A stretch of DNA of 64,000 nucleotides from Pegea sp. RAD2-039 (GCA_034620365.1 JAQGEQ010000069.1:1-64000), one strand, 5' to 3'; positions 21,996 to 35,270 are shown, counted from the first letter of the stretch. Notes: generated by a model not told the origin, from the sequence alone. Numbers and translations: made by a program.

Positions 21996-22126
21996 TAAAC
22001 TTAATCCCACAAACTCTAGGTTGTAATGAAGTTATATATAATGAAAATTATATTTACATGACCAGACTTTATGTAAATTTAGAACTAAATCTTGGATACA
22101 ATTTTGGAGTTGAAATACTTTTCAAC
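21996..22126 (-). other. Bipartite stem-loop element, type C
   Basis: A perfect GTTGAAA-AGTA-TTTCAAC stem-loop (22,109-22,126) is followed on the minus strand by CTCCAAAATTG. The second box is CCTAGAGTTTGTGGG. Its mirror is at 50,091-50,210. Confidence 0.55.
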
Positions 22127-23735
22127 AAAAATTCATTTAATAAATAAACTATCTGCAAAAAATTATAGAAAAGAAAATTAGGTTAAAAGTTTATTCCATT
22201 ATTACAAAGATGATACTGAAAATGTGACAGAATATTTTATAATAGAAACCCTATTTTCAGTAAAATAAGTATTTCTACTTTAAAAAATCTTTATAAACTC
22301 GTTTGATACAACTTCTTTCAAATTTTGAATCAAAAAAACTTGAAGCACATTATAAAATTATAATAAATATTAAAAAAAAAAATTAATATATATACAAAAA
22401 TAGAAAAAGCTTATGCAAAAGAGTATTTAATTTAATTGTTTGTAAAGTATTTTGATATTTAGTTTTTATAAATACAAAAAAATTGCTGGAGTAAAACACA
22501 ATTATTTGAAAATCGTCTTATTTAGATAGTGAAAAGCCTGATTCAGCCACTTTTAATTTAGATTTTGTTAAATTATCCGACTAGATATGCTTTTTCTCTG
22601 TATTTATCTGCAATTAAATTGCAGATGAAACAAGAGAAGAAACAGTTTTCAGTAATCCAGAACTCAGTATTTTTTACTAAATTACTATATAATTTATAAA
22701 TTATATTACTATAACTTAATTACTTATATTTCACTAATTTTAACGTAAAAAAACATTAGTCACTCTAAAATGAGATGATAGTATAGATAATAGTAATAAA
22801 ATTAAACACTACAATATACAATGTGAAAACAACTATTCAAAATTATTTTTCGATACTGGACACTACTTCTTACAAAATTAACATTTAAAAATATAATTAA
22901 ATATCAATTGATTTTTCTATAAAACATTTCAATCAATAAAAACTTTACAACTTTTACTTCAAAATCAAGATTCAATATCAGATATAATGATAAATAATGA
23001 AGCTACATTAGTTTTTATAGTAAAATCCAAACTAAATTTTTTTCGGTTTACAAAAATTGTTAGATCAGAGTTTAACAAAATTAAAATTTGATATTTAATT
23101 AAGATTGTAACTAACTTAATTTTAAACAAATCATTAATTTTTTTTCCACAAATCGATACCTAAAATAAACAACTTTCAAATTTATTGCTACTAGTCAAAG
23201 TATAAATAAATCTGTAAACAAAAATTGATTTATAAAATTTTTAAGAAAGCTTTTATAGTATTTGATTGCTGACTAACATCCATTAAGAAAGAAATTTATT
23301 CAATTTCTTTTATATTCTAAAATGAAGTTTCATAAAACTTGTTTTACTGAAGTTTACAATTAAAAGAAAATTACAAATTTTTATCAAGAAGTAAGTTTAA
23401 GCTAACAAGGGTTTCAAGTGTAATATTTTACGAATATGGATTGATTGTCCTTTAATTGTAAGTTAGCTTTGATTTAATGAAAAATAGAATATGTAAAAAT
23501 GAATAAGACGGTTGGTTGTTGTACTAGATATGTAAACGAGATTGAAAATTTTAATTTTTTTAAAAAACAAATAATCAAATTTAAATTAAAAAGAAGTTTA
23601 ATCAAACAAATTTAACTTTTAAGTTTTTTAATGAGTAAACATATATTTGATATAAAATGTTTCATTTAAACCTTTACAAAAATACATTGTTTATCAACAA
23701 AAAATTAATATTAAAATTATGAAAATAAATTTGTT

Positions 23736-23862
23736 TAAACTTGACCCAACAAACTCTAGATTACGACAAATTGATAAATAATGGAAAATTACAAAAACTT
23801 TAACGAAATATCAATGGTTATTAAAAACATAAGTTAGAGTTAAAATTTTGTTCAAAGAAAAC
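23736..23862 (-). other. Bipartite stem-loop element, type C (degenerate stem)
   Basis: The second box reads AATCTAGAGTTTGTTGGGTC on the minus strand. The stem region (near 23,840-23,860) no longer pairs well. It is identical to its mirror at 48,331-48,453. Confidence 0.4.
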
Positions 23863-24681
23863 TCTATTAGTAGAGAGGTTAATTAACTTGAGTTTCTATT
23901 ATATAGAATTTAGTATATAACATTATAATATAATTTATAAAGAATTATTTAGAATTTATCACATAAAAACAATTTTGATTCATTTTAGTAAAGATATAAC
24001 TGATAATGTGACATAATGTTAAAAAATTTATTACCTTTAGTTAATCAAAGATAAATATTTATGGTATCACTAATATCTGTTTCATATTCAGTTTTATCTG
24101 AAATTTCATTTCCTATTATCAAATATAATTTAAATCTTATAATTATTTCTAATCTTGTAATTACTTTGAATAAAAATTTATATTAATAAATAATATATCA
24201 TAATATAAATCGAAAAGTAACACTAAAAGAAATAACTTAAGTAATTTTTATGAATGAATAAATTTGTTATTTTGTTACTTTTACTTTATATTTGCATCTG
24301 TTTATGAAAAATATATTTTTCAAAAGAAGAAATAACAAGAATTTGCTTTTCTTAAGATTGTTTGATAATTTACAATTCTGTTTTTTAAGAGCAATTTTCG
24401 TTTAGATTTTATTTATTCATTTTTTTTTAGCTAATCAAGAAAACTTTTTTACTAAAAAAATGTAAGTTTAAATTAGAAAATAAAAATTCATAATTGTTCG
24501 TAATTCAATGTTTCAAGGATATTTGTATCACTAAAACTTTAACTAGTAGAATCTTCCTAATATTAAGTAAATATTAAACTGCTTAGTATTAGGCATCTAA
24601 ATTTTTGCTTGCTTTAACTCTACTTGCTTTAAATCAAATTTAATAAATCTATTTTTATTTTGAATTTAATTTAAAATTAAT

Positions 24682-24776
24682 TGGGAATATACAACCGTAT
24701 AGATTATGAAACAGCAAGCTTATTTTAGTTTCTTAAATAATTCATGTATAACTTTGGAAGAAGCACTTTTGCAACT
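24682..24776 (-). other. Type D element, partial
   Basis: The stem AGTTGCA/TGCTTCT keeps five of seven pairs and is followed by TCTTCCAAAG. Only the early half of the second block (TATACGGTTGTATAT) remains. It is mirrored at 47,418-47,512. Confidence 0.4.
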
Positions 24777-25492
24777 AATTATCAAATAAGTTTATATCAT
24801 AATGAAAATAACCTAGTAATATAAAACTAATTTAAATAATAATTTCAGTTTTTCAGCAAAAAACGTTTATACACATAACTGTTTTACATAATTATTAATG
24901 ATTAGCAAAAAGCAAACCAAGCACTAATTTGACATCTTACAATTTGTAACAAAATCAGTTAAAGTTATTGGAATAACAAGCTTAAGTGAATTATAAAACT
25001 AACTATTTTAAGATTATTAGATTATTGAAAAGATTTTATAATTTCAGAAATACTTATTTCAACAAAATAAGCAATTAATACTAATAGTAAATATAAACTA
25101 CTCAACAAATTTAACAAATAGTTCAATTAATTTATCAAAACATTATTTAAGTTTTTAGTAATTGGTTTTGTATAAAACATATACTATCTGGTTGGTATTG
25201 TGTTGAAAAACTAGAATTTTTGGATTTTTATTTTGGTGATTAAAAACAAAATATAGCTTATAATAAACTGCATAATATTCATAACCTTAATATTACTTTT
25301 GCTTTTAATTACTATACCGTAACCTATTCAAAGTTATTACTACTTCAAGTTACATATAACTGTTTTAGAATATCTTATTTTTCTCAGAAATTTAAATTTT
25401 TAAATTATAAAATTGTTCTATAGAATATTGTTTTACTTAAAAGACTAAAAATTTGCTACTAAATATTATTATGATGGTAGTTGTTTTATGCA

Positions 25493-25500
25493 TGACGTCA
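25493..25500. promoter_or_regulatory. TGACGTCA palindrome (CRE/ATF-like)
   Basis: A perfect CRE palindrome lies in the homogenised tract and is therefore also present at 46,694-46,701. One such 8-mer can occur by chance, so function is unproven. Confidence 0.3.
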
Positions 25501-26376
25501 TCAAAGACGTTTTCTATTATTAGTTAATTTTAATATTCTAAGTACTTTATTAATGTCAAATATTTGTGAAAGAGTAAAGTTTAATTTGTTAAGATTTGTT
25601 ACAAATATCAATAATAAAATTTATTGAATTTTAACAAAGCACTTTCAAAAAAATTAAATTCTAAATGAAGTTGTAAATTAAACTTTAGATTTTATCTTTT
25701 AATTTATTTTTTAAATCTTTTCGAATTTTTACTTAAATTTGATTAGAAATTCCAACTAATTTGACTTTTGCTTCTTATTAAGCCCCTTTTAGTTGAAACT
25801 GCTTAATTATTAAAAAAAAAGAGATGTCATAAAAAGATTTTTATTTAAGTAAAAATTTTACATAAAAACGAAATTGTTCTATATGAATCTATTTTCAATT
25901 TTGTATACACAGGACTTTTTTTCAAATGTTTTATATTTTTCAAAAAGAGAAACCTTTCTTCCACAAGATTTTGTTTTTTAAAAACACCAAAAACATAAGG
26001 TTCATAGAAGATAGACTTAAATGTCATTAATGTGTTTTCGAAAATATTTTAAAGATCAAACAAAAAGAATCCCTTAGTCTTATTGTACTCACAATTTAAA
26101 AATACAAGGTCACATGGCTTTTGATTTAACTTTTCATCTTCAGCACGACTAACTAGTTTTCAATTTAAGCATAAAGTAAAAATAACTTTAATCTCGACAC
26201 AAAGAGAATGCCATAAAAAAATTATTTATGAACTGATTACAGTGTTAAACAATATTTTGTTTTATAATAGAAAAATATTGATAACATTTATGCATTAACT
26301 GTAAAGTCAAATTTGATTTGAATATTATTTGTCGACAAGAAGTTTTTTATTAAAATTTAAAAAATATATTTATCTT

Positions 26377-26492
26377 GAACTTGATCCCACAAACTTTACA
26401 TTGGATATATTAAAGGAAAAGTACAATTATCTAATTTTCTTGATAGCATAATTCTAGTTTTTTTTTAATTTTGAGTTGAAACACTTTTCTAC
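26377..26492 (-). other. Bipartite stem-loop element, type C
   Basis: The stem GTAGAAA/TTTCAAC has one mismatch in seven. The second box reads GTAAAGTTTGTGGGATCAAG. The mirror is at 45,701-45,820. Confidence 0.5.
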
Positions 26493-26894
26493 AGAAGTTT
26501 AATTAGTAAATAAATTGAGTGAATTTAGTTTTTATTTTGTAGAAATAAAGAAATAAAGATTATTTACATTAGAAGTTCATTGCATTGTTGTAATCATGCT
26601 ACCGATAAATTGCCTGAATAATTACAAATAAGATTTTTATTTCAGTAAAATTAGTCAATTGTTAATAACAAATAACTTGAATAACAAGTTGAAATGATTT
26701 ATATTCTAAAAAATTTTGGGATTTTAATTTATAGAAAAGTTTTGGTAAATCGGTAGAGTCTTAAATTAAAACAATAAACAATCAACCAAAACAATAACAC
26801 AAACCATTACACAAAGATAAAAGTCTTTGAAGTAAATTATTAGAAGACTTTTAAATTTTTAGATTCTTTTTTTATTGTAAGTAAAATATTATAT

Positions 26895-26907
26895 CCGCTA
26901 GGTGGCG
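26895..26907 (+). promoter_or_regulatory. CTCF-like motif 2
   Basis: CCGCTAGGTGGCG is a strong match to the CTCF core. The mirror is at 45,287-45,300. It points toward the inverted-repeat centre. Confidence 0.45.
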
Positions 26908-27879
26908 TATAAAATAAAAAAACATACAAATATATTTCATTGGATTTTGGACTAGTAATAAAAAGCTAATTTATTGTAAACTGTATAAAGTATTCAAATT
27001 CTGAATATCAATTTATGTTTAAGTATCAAAAAATACTTGCTGTATTATTTAAAGTTGATATTACACCATATAAATATCAGTTCGTATGTTATAGATACAT
27101 TTAAACTTAAATATTTGAAAGTTTTATATTTTTGTAAACTAGCAATTTGCTTTTTATATTTACAACTTAAAATTTAGAGAGTGTTTGTTTTATAAATTTC
27201 AGCAAAAAGTTCAATTTTGGTTTTGAATTGAAAAAATGAAAATAGTTATTTTACTGATAAACAGATTTAGAACTGGACTAAGAATAACGTTAAAAACAGC
27301 AATATTTTTAATAATTATATCAATCAATTGATGTTGTTGTTAGACTACAGACGTATGTGTTTGTATACTTTATTCATAATAAAAGTTAATTATTGCGTGG
27401 TAAAGATTTTACTTAATTTATCAAAATCTCTCTCTTTATATATATTAATATATGTGTTAATACTTTTTCCTATTTTTTTAACATCTAATATTTGGAAGAT
27501 AAAACTTTAAAAATTATTAGATTTTTTTAAATTTTACTAATTTACTTTACACCATACTTGATTTTTTAAAAGAATACGAAAAGAATTTATAAATGTACAA
27601 AAAATAATTCAGCTATTAAAAACTGAATTTTAATTAATTCCGAATTAAAATAAATAATTTTATTAAAGCACAGAGAGTTAAATCATTAAAAATGAAATTT
27701 CAAATTAACCAATTATTTCAAATAACATTGAAGTTTAAATAAAGTATAACTTTCATAATGAACTGAATTTTTAATGTTATCTGCAAATTTTATGTATTTA
27801 AGTAACATGTATATCATTTTAACACTTTTTCAATTGGCATTGTCTGAGATTTCAAATGAACTTAAACAACTTGCTTTAT

Positions 27880-28620
27880 TAAAAGCAAAAAAAGTTAACA
27901 TGTTTTGATATTACATGCAGTAATTTTGTACACCGATTACATTGTACTTTCTTTAAAAATGTTAAACTTATTTAGAATTTTAGCACCATAAACAAAAGAC
28001 TTTAAACATTTTTAAATATTCCGTTTTTAATTTTTAGTAATATCCTGTTAACAAGTACTTTCACAATTTATATAATGTAGAAACGATTGACCAATTTCAA
28101 AACAAATATATTTTGTAAAAAAAATACTCATTAAAAATGTGAAATCGTATTATTAGTTTCTGAATAGCCAAAAATACTCAATTAAGAAAGTAAGGAATGA
28201 TGAACCCAAGAATATTTAAAAGAAATTACAAAGAAAACTACTAATAGAAAACAGATTTTAACGATTTTAAGCAATTTAGAGAAAACGTTCAATCTTGATA
28301 TTCTTATGAAAAATAATCTTCGTTTGTGGTAACGATAGATTTTGTGTAGAAAAACTGTTGTTCTTAAAAAAATGCTGACTTAAATTTATAAATCAATAAT
28401 TAAAAAGTAAAAGAAAAATGAAAAAATTTCATAATCAGATACAAATGTGCATCTTCCAAAATAAAACAATAATACCTTACTATTTGTACCAATTCCATAA
28501 ATGAAACTGGCTTTCAGCGTAACATTTCGGTTATATATTATCTTCATTCAATCTTACGTTTGTGGTGTCGGTAAATTTTTTGATTGCTTTATTCAATCAA
28601 CAATATTATTGAAAATATCA
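27880..28620. repeat. Segment duplicated at 59,750-60,490 (direct) and in the right arm (inverted)
   Basis: Long collinear similarity, for example 'aatagccaaaaatactcaat' and 'gtttgtggtaacgatagat', links these three places. It is non-coding and ends in a type D element. Confidence 0.75.
28437..28575 (+). other. Bipartite stem-loop element, type D
   Basis: The stem AGATACA/TGCATCT keeps six of seven pairs and is followed by TCTTCCAAAAT. The second box CAATCTTACGTTTGTGG follows after about 95 nt. The mirror is at 43,627-43,753. Confidence 0.55.
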
Positions 28621-29307
28621 TTTTTAACTGAACTTCTATCTTAACAGTTATTTTATTTCTTTATTCTTCTCAAAAAATAATTTTTTTGTTTTTATTTATT
28701 GTTATATAGTATTAAGTTTTAATTAAAACTGAAAATTAAACAATTTTATAGTGTAAATAGTATTTCATAAAATAGAAATTAATGATACATTGGTCAGTGT
28801 GATTCTTTAAAAAACTTTATTCTTTTAACTTTTTAACTGCCAAGTAGCAGTTGAATGATTTAAAAACAAAATTATTATTATTATTATATTACTATAAATT
28901 ATTTAAATATATAAATGATTTATTGAACAATTGTTGCTAATCGAATCAAAATTTTCATTTGTAAAATCTTATTTAAAAATAATATACAAACAGTTTACTA
29001 ATAACTAGAGAAAAGTTTTAATAGCGTCAAACTGTTTGATCTAATCCTAAAACAAAATTTAAAAACCAAACTTAGTTAGAAATTTAACTCAAAGTTAGTT
29101 TAACAATACTTATTGAGTCTAATTGTTGAGTCTAACCATCAATTTGGTATCAACTGCTTATTGACATCAGCAATTATTAGCAGTCTACAAATGGTAACCT
29201 TAACAAAACCCTCGAATAAAAATTTAAAAAAGTTGCTAAATACAATTAAAAATTTTAAAAAAGTTCTTATTGCTAATTTTAGTATTTTTTAAAAATAAAC
29301 CTCTTTT

Positions 29308-29320
29308 GCGCCAAGTAGCG
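29308..29320 (-). promoter_or_regulatory. CTCF-like/GC-rich motif 3
   Basis: GCGCCAAGTAGCG (reverse CGCTACTTGGCGC). It differs from the CTCF consensus at the central AG/GT, so it may be another factor's site. The mirror is at 42,862. Confidence 0.3.
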
Positions 29321-29699
29321 TAAAATAAAAATTTTTAATAACTATTTTTTTTTAAACTCATTTCTGCTACAATATAGAAAATAAAAAGTTTTATAATTAT
29401 CCAGACTGAAAAATGTGTTTAAAATGTGTGTTTTAAAATTACTAATTTTGCTAAAACATTTTGTTTTATAAAAATTTGTAAACATTCGTTCATTTTATCA
29501 GTTACATACTTTTACGTCAAAAAGTAAATGTTCAACATAAATTACTTTTATGTTGCTAATTGTAGCAAATTGAAACTCAAAGTAGTCTTAGTATATATTA
29601 ATCAATTTTCGTTAAAAGTCTTTCAAATTCAAACGAATAATAACAGGTTTCATACACTACAATAGATTTTACAACCTTTTAATTTATTATTAATTGGTT

Positions 29700-29725
29700 A
29701 CAATTTAGAGTTTGTGGGATCAATT
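29700..29725 (+). other. Type C second box only
   Basis: CAATTTAGAGTTTGTGGGAT without a pairing stem at the expected upstream distance. The mirror is at 42,456-42,490. Confidence 0.35.
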
Positions 29726-29901
29726 TTAAACTAATAAATCTTGGTAAATTTTATATTGTTACAATTCTATACTAATTTTCTTTGTACCAATAATTAAGTT
29801 ACAATAAAAATTGTTTTTCACGTTTAAGTCAAATTTTCAGTTTAAGCATTATTTGCCAACAAATAGTTTATTATTAAAATTATAAAAAATATCGTATTTT
29901 A

Positions 29902-30021
29902 GCTTGATCCCACAAACTCTAGATTGCAATAACGTTTATAAGTAATGAAAAGTATATCTTTCAAGCATTTCTTCATGACAACAAATCGTTTACATATTTT
30001 TGAGTTGAAATACTTTTCAAC
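29902..30021 (-). other. Bipartite stem-loop element, type C
   Basis: A perfect GTTGAAA-AGTA-TTTCAAC stem-loop (30,004-30,021). The second box is GCAATCTAGAGTTTGTGGG. This is one of the best-preserved copies, with its mirror at 42,165-42,283. Confidence 0.6.
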
Positions 30022-30908
30022 GAAACTTCATTCAGTGAATCAATAGAAAATTATAAGTTCCTATTTTCTAAAAAATTGACAAAACACTTGATTAGTTTAA
30101 AGTTATTTCTTTTTCATACCGTTTAATCAAAATCATTATATTTCTTCGACAAACTTCATTTATCAAAAAGTTTAATATCTTCAGTATTCATTCTTTACAA
30201 TAAGATTTGACTTATAAGATGGTATCGTGAGATAACACTTATATTGATATAAAAACATCTTCTAATCAAAATGTTAAGGAAATTAAAAGTCAATAAGGAA
30301 CTAATTTTATATTTTTGAATTAATTAGAAGAATATTTTGATTATTTTTAACCGACACGCAGATTTTAGATCTATTTATTATTATAGAGAGATTTAAGAGT
30401 TGTTGAAATTATAACTCGCATTTTCAATTTTTCATTTATGATTCGAAGAAAAGATTTATGATAAAACAGTCTTTAAAAACGTCAAATTAAGGTTTTAGTT
30501 GTTTCTTACTGATCATGAAGAATTTAAAACATATTGTTTGTATTAAAATTGTTTAGATAGCATAAAATACTCAATGAAGAAAGTAAGAAATTTAATATAT
30601 GATGAATCTTAAAATATTTAAAAGAAATTAAAAAGAGAATTACTAACAGCAAACAGAATTTAGAAACCTTCGAGTAATTTAGAGAAAACGCTCAATCCTG
30701 ATGTTCATATGAAAAACAATATTAGTATGTTCGATAGATTTTGGGCAAAAAAAACGGTTGTTTGTTAAAAAAGGTTGACTTAAATGCATAAGAAAAAGAT
30801 TAAAAGAAAATCTAAGTTATACTTTCTTAGAAAAAATATGTAAACATCAAACAATCTCAAAATACACAAAATCTTATTTTTACCTTGGAAAAAACTTACT
30901 GGATAACC

Positions 30909-31037
30909 AGACACAAAAGTGCATCTTCCAAATTAGTGCCTTAACGTCAAATTACGAGATAAAACGATTTCATTTCTCCGTTAGCTTTATGGTTATATAT
31001 TATTTTCATTTAATCTTATGTTTGTGGTGTCGGTAAA
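30909..31037 (+). other. Bipartite stem-loop element, type D
   Basis: The stem AGACACA/TGCATCT has two mismatches but an alternative CAC-AAAA-GTG pairing. The second box is TAATCTTATGTTTGTGG. The mirror is at 41,132-41,259. Confidence 0.5.
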
Positions 31038-31315
31038 TTTTTTGATTGCTGTAATCAATCGATAAAGTTATTGTTGATATTAATTTTATAAGGATACTAT
31101 TAGTTCAAATTAAATTTAAGTATCATTAAACTTAGCTTCTATCAAAAACAGTTATTTTATTTCTTGGTTCAACTCAATAATTAAGTATTTTATAAATTAA
31201 AAATTAATAGTACATTGGTTACTGTGACTATTTAAAGTCTTTATTGTTTTAGATAATGTAAACAAATCAGGAAAAAAAGATAAACCTACAAAAAACAAGT
31301 CGACTGTTTTCTTTT

Positions 31316-31331
31316 CCGTTACTTGGCGCTA
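31316..31331 (+). promoter_or_regulatory. CTCF-like/GC-rich motif 4
   Basis: CCGTTACTTGGCGCTA lies between a type D element on the left and a type C element on the right. Near-identical motifs lie at 55,186 and 60,806 in the same arrangement. Confidence 0.35.
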
Positions 31332-31845
31332 GACGATTTGTTTTCAAAAAAATCACTTACAAAAATACATCATTTAATATAATTATAATATTTTTTGGGT
31401 ATTACTTTAATTGTAAAGGAAATATTATACAACATATTTAGACATATTTGTTTTTTTAGGAATCTGGAAAAGGTTAGTAAGTTATATAGTTTCCATTCAT
31501 AAAAGTTAATTTTATCTTTTGTAAATTAATATATCAACGGCAAAAAATTACAATTTTTAAAACTTTAGAAACAAAATAAAATTATTTGATATTTCATCTT
31601 ATGATAGAAAATTTGTAAACTTTTTGATAGTTGTCAAATGCAATAAACTATGGACAAAAGAGGAATTGCCGAGCTGATATAAATGATTTCGAATAAATAA
31701 TAACAAAAAGCAAAATACTAGTTTTTTTGAATGAAAAGTTTTCAATTAGTAAAAAATCTGTCATAATACCAACAACATGTTTACAAACATATTTTGTGAT
31801 GAATAATAACTCAAGTTATTAAACTTATTTATTATTTATAGTTTC

Positions 31846-31966
31846 ATTGTAAAGTACTTTAAGTCCAAATTTGAAAACTTTGCAATCCTTTACGAAAGAT
31901 TGAGCTTAATTTTACTTTTCATTTCTTATAAACGTTGTTGCAATCTGAAGTATTTGGGATCAAGTT
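31846..31966 (+). other. Bipartite stem-loop element, type C
   Basis: The stem has shifted to TAAA-GTAC-TTTA (weak) and is followed by GTCCAAATTTG. The second box is CAATCTGAAGTATTTGGGAT. The inner edge of the giant inverted repeat lies just beyond. Confidence 0.4.
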
Positions 31967-32280
31967 CAAATGAAACTAATTTTATAATTTTATTGATAAG
32001 CATTTTGTTGACAAATATTGTTTTTTATTTTCTAAAACAATACAGTTTTTAAATAACCACACTGACCAATGTACTATTTATTTTAAATTTTTAAAATACT
32101 TTTTACACCATAACACATTCAGTTTAAATTAAAATTTAATATTATGTAACATTATAATTACAACTAACAATATTATTCATTGAGAAGAATAAAGAAATAA
32201 AAAAAAACGTTTAGATAGAAGTTCAGCTAAAAATGATATTATCAATAACATTATCGACTGAATAAAGCAATCGAAAAATT

Positions 32281-32406
32281 TACTGATACCACAAATATAA
32301 GATTGAATGAAGATAATATAATACTGTAAAGCTCACGGGGAAGTTGAGACGTTTATTCACTTGTTCTCCGTCTACCAATTTATTTGGAAGATGCACGTTT
32401 GCATCT
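32281..32406 (-). other. Bipartite stem-loop element, type D
   Basis: A perfect AGATGCA/TGCATCT stem with AACG loop (32,389-32,406). The second box is CAATCTTATATTTGTGG. The partner copy is at 54,750-54,877. Confidence 0.6.
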
Positions 32407-33293
32407 GATTATCATATATTGTAATTTTCTTTTAATTATTTTTTTGATTGCTTGATATTTACATCTTCCTTGTAGAAGTGTAATTTAAATATTCAAATAT
32501 TTTTAGTTTTTCAGATATGAAATAAAAATGGTTCATAATTTATTTTGTAAGGTGCGCACAACAACAAATATTTAATCCTTCAATAGTCTTCTGTTAAAAT
32601 ATTTTACAGATTATTATAACTTGTAGAATGGTTCATGTTTACTTTTTCAGGTTACTTTTCACCAAAAACTTGAAATACTTTTATCTAAATTCTTCAAAGC
32701 ATTAGAATAAGGGCTATAGAACGCTAAATGATTCCTTGTAAGATCAGCAATTAAAAATGATAATCTAATTTAAAGTTTTAGTTTTTCCTCAAAGTTCTTA
32801 TTTCGAAATAAAAATATTTTTCATTAAATTATGAACTATAAGATAACTGTCAATATTAATAATTTAAAAGAAATTGATAGTTGATATTAGTACAAAATTT
32901 ACTATTTTAAATTAGTTGGTTAAAATTAAATAATTAAAACGTTTACAATTTTATAAACGGATAATACTATTTGATATTTCATCTAATGAACAAAAATTTT
33001 CAAATTTCTTGATATTTGTCGATTGATTTGAACTTTTCAAAAAATTAAAAAGAGATTTGTCGAACTGATACTGATTGATTTCCGTTAAATAGTATAAAAC
33101 AAAGAAAAATATATTTTGCTGAATAATTTTATTTTTTAATCTAAAGTAGAAGTAGAAATACTAATTTTGTTGAAAAATAAGTTTTGTATTTCTAAACATT
33201 CTAGCACGTTGTCAGTAACCATGTTTACAAGAGCTTTGAAATATTTTTGTTCTTTGTTGTAGAGCTCAAGTTATTCTACTTAATTATAATTTC

Positions 33294-33413
33294 ATTGAAA
33301 AGTAATTCAACTCCAAATACCAAAATTTTATTAACACGTTTATAGTGTCTAGTTTTAGTGTACTTTTCATTATTCATAAATTTTCTGAAATCTAGTGTTT
33401 GTGGGATCAAGTT
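33294..33413 (+). other. Bipartite stem-loop element, type C
   Basis: TTGAA-AAGTAA-TTCAA pairs and is followed by CTCCAAATACC. The second box is AAATCTAGTGTTTGTGGG. The partner is at 53,722-53,844. Confidence 0.5.
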
Positions 33414-35143
33414 CAAACGATTAAATTTTTCTAGTTTCAATAATAAACTTCTTGTTGACAAATAATGCTGAAATATAAAAAATCGATTTTTAAGTTGATA
33501 AGAAAAATTATAAAAATATAAACACAAACAAAAAAAGAAAATAATAAACAATATTATTTCAAAGATAATAAAAAAGAAAGTAATAATAATAATAAGAAGT
33601 TGATAAATTTTTAAAGATTAATTTTAATGATATATATTTTAAAATCTCAAAGATCCAAGTATTTTTAGGAAATCTGAAAATTTTTGGCTTTTTGTAATAT
33701 AAAAAACTTGATATAAATTATATATAAAAGTACATCTTTCATATTATGGACCAGAAATTGGTGAAATATTTTCCAGGTCATAACTATCTATGGTTATAAA
33801 AAAGCAATAAATTACCTAAAGTCGCAAATTCTTCAAATATTAACTATGCTTCACTTTATTGTTATTGTTGTTGAAAATACTATTTTTCTAATGTTATTAT
33901 TGGTTCAATGTACTTCACAGTATAAGTTAATTGGAAATTCTGGTTTTTTCATTTCAACAAAAATTGAAATTTTTCAATGGAATTAAAAAAGAAGTAATTT
34001 AAAAAACTATTACATTGTAATTATAAAAACCACAATTTATATTTGTATTTATATTTTTATGTTTAATTTAAATGTTTATTACGATGGAATAAGTTTCTTT
34101 CAAATTATCAAAACTTCTCAATAACATAAAATCTAAAATTTATAAATAATATTTTTGCTTGATTTTGTTATTTGATTTAAATCAACTGAATATTTATTTA
34201 ATTAATCTATATTACATCTGTAAAAACTGAAATATAATTTTATTTATAAACTTTATATTTACCAGATTATACTAGGGATTTCTTTGATAAGATGTTTGAA
34301 AGTCTTTTTTGTTATAAAAAGCAAATAATTTAATTTTTTGGTGATGACTTGTTATAACTATTTGCAATTATGAATGTCATATACAGATTCAAACAGACAA
34401 TAGTTTATGATTAAACATTTTTGGTGTGAAAAATTTGCAATTTAATAATATATATTCAACAATAAATTTTCTTGTCAATCAAAAGCACACTTTCATCAAG
34501 GTCCAAAAGTTTTCATCAAAATAAAAAAGTTATTTTTTAATTTTCTATTATTTTTTAAAACATTAGTTGCTAATTATTGATGAATTTAAAAAGAATTTTA
34601 TTCTTCATTTCAAGTTTAAAATTAAATTTAAAAATTAATCGTCAATTAATACTTAATAAAATATTTGAAGTTTAAAGCCTTTTAATAATTTCTTCATCAT
34701 CAGCAAAATATTCATATATTTATCATCCGCCAAACTACCTAATTTTCAATCAATTTAAATCAAATTATTTTCTAATAAAAGACTATTTTTTAAATCTCTA
34801 AAAAGCTTTTAACTGCACTAAACTAGTTAGAAGACTAAAATATAATTATCCAAATAATATTAAATGCTTGTGATTAAAAAATATCAAAAAAAGTTTATAA
34901 AGTACGAATTTTGTTGCTTAATTTCTTTTAAACTGAATTAAAAGTAAAAATGTTTTTGAAAGAAAAGTGTTTATTTGTAGACATTCTGTCATATTATCAG
35001 AAACATATTTACAATAATGAAATGAACTTTTGACCAATTAATAAAATTTTATTTTATTATTTTTACTTCACTATTTATTTGTATCTCATCATTTGCATAT
35101 ATAGGAAATTCAAGCAATTCTTGTTATTTAAAAATTGAAATTT

Positions 35144-35270
35144 GTTGAAAATTCATTCAACTTCAAATTTGTAATTCAACAGATGGAACCAGATTTCAAA
35201 ATCGAATTTCGTTGTTCAATGTTTCATTGTTTATAATTTTGTTGCAGTTTAGCGTTTGTGGGACCAAATT
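35144..35270 (+). other. Bipartite stem-loop element, type C
   Basis: The stem GTTGAA-AATTCA-TTCAAC is perfect (six pairs) and is followed by TTCAAATTTG. The second box is GCAGTTTAGCGTTTGTGGG. Confidence 0.5.

Larger units (their letters stand above)
23619..26136. repeat. Indel-free, apparently identical tract, left arm
   Basis: At every block I compared, this tract is the exact reverse complement of 46,058-48,575. Left plus right coordinates sum to exactly 72,194 at 23,751, 24,061, 24,751, 25,493 and 25,845, so there is no length change. The first differences are at 23,618 and 26,137. Flanking arm sequence is clearly diverged. Confidence 0.85.
20590..32030. repeat. Left arm of giant inverted repeat (about 11.4 kb)
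   Basis: It reads as the reverse complement of 40,200-51,490, with left and right positions summing to about 72,170-72,230 along much of its length. Outer edges diverge sharply near 20,590/51,490 and inner edges near 32,030/40,200. Divergence is visible in most of the arm but disappears in one central tract. It contains many type C and D elements, four CTCF-like motifs and no supported gene. The small open frames at 26,027-25,845 and 27,328-27,510 are mirrored in the other arm only because the arms are copies. Confidence 0.9.
32040..33505. repeat. Secondary inverted repeat, left copy
   Basis: It is the reverse complement of 53,615-55,090 (coordinates sum to about 87,130-87,155). Shared runs include 'aagagatttgtcgaactgat' and the perfect type D stem. 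Confidence 0.8.

Noticed and set aside
25845..26027. 60-codon frame on the minus strand, with an identical protein at 46,167-46,349
   Set aside because: The identity comes from the homogenised inverted-repeat tract; no homologous frame is kept in other copies, and composition and length give no coding signal.
27328..27510. 60-codon hydrophobic frame, with a near-identical one at 44,867-44,685
   Set aside because: Mirrored only because it lies in the palindrome arms; A+T-rich sequence easily yields hydrophobic frames.
33276..33551. 91-codon minus-strand frame
   Set aside because: Reads antisense through a type C element; the partner copy at 53.6 kb does not keep the frame.
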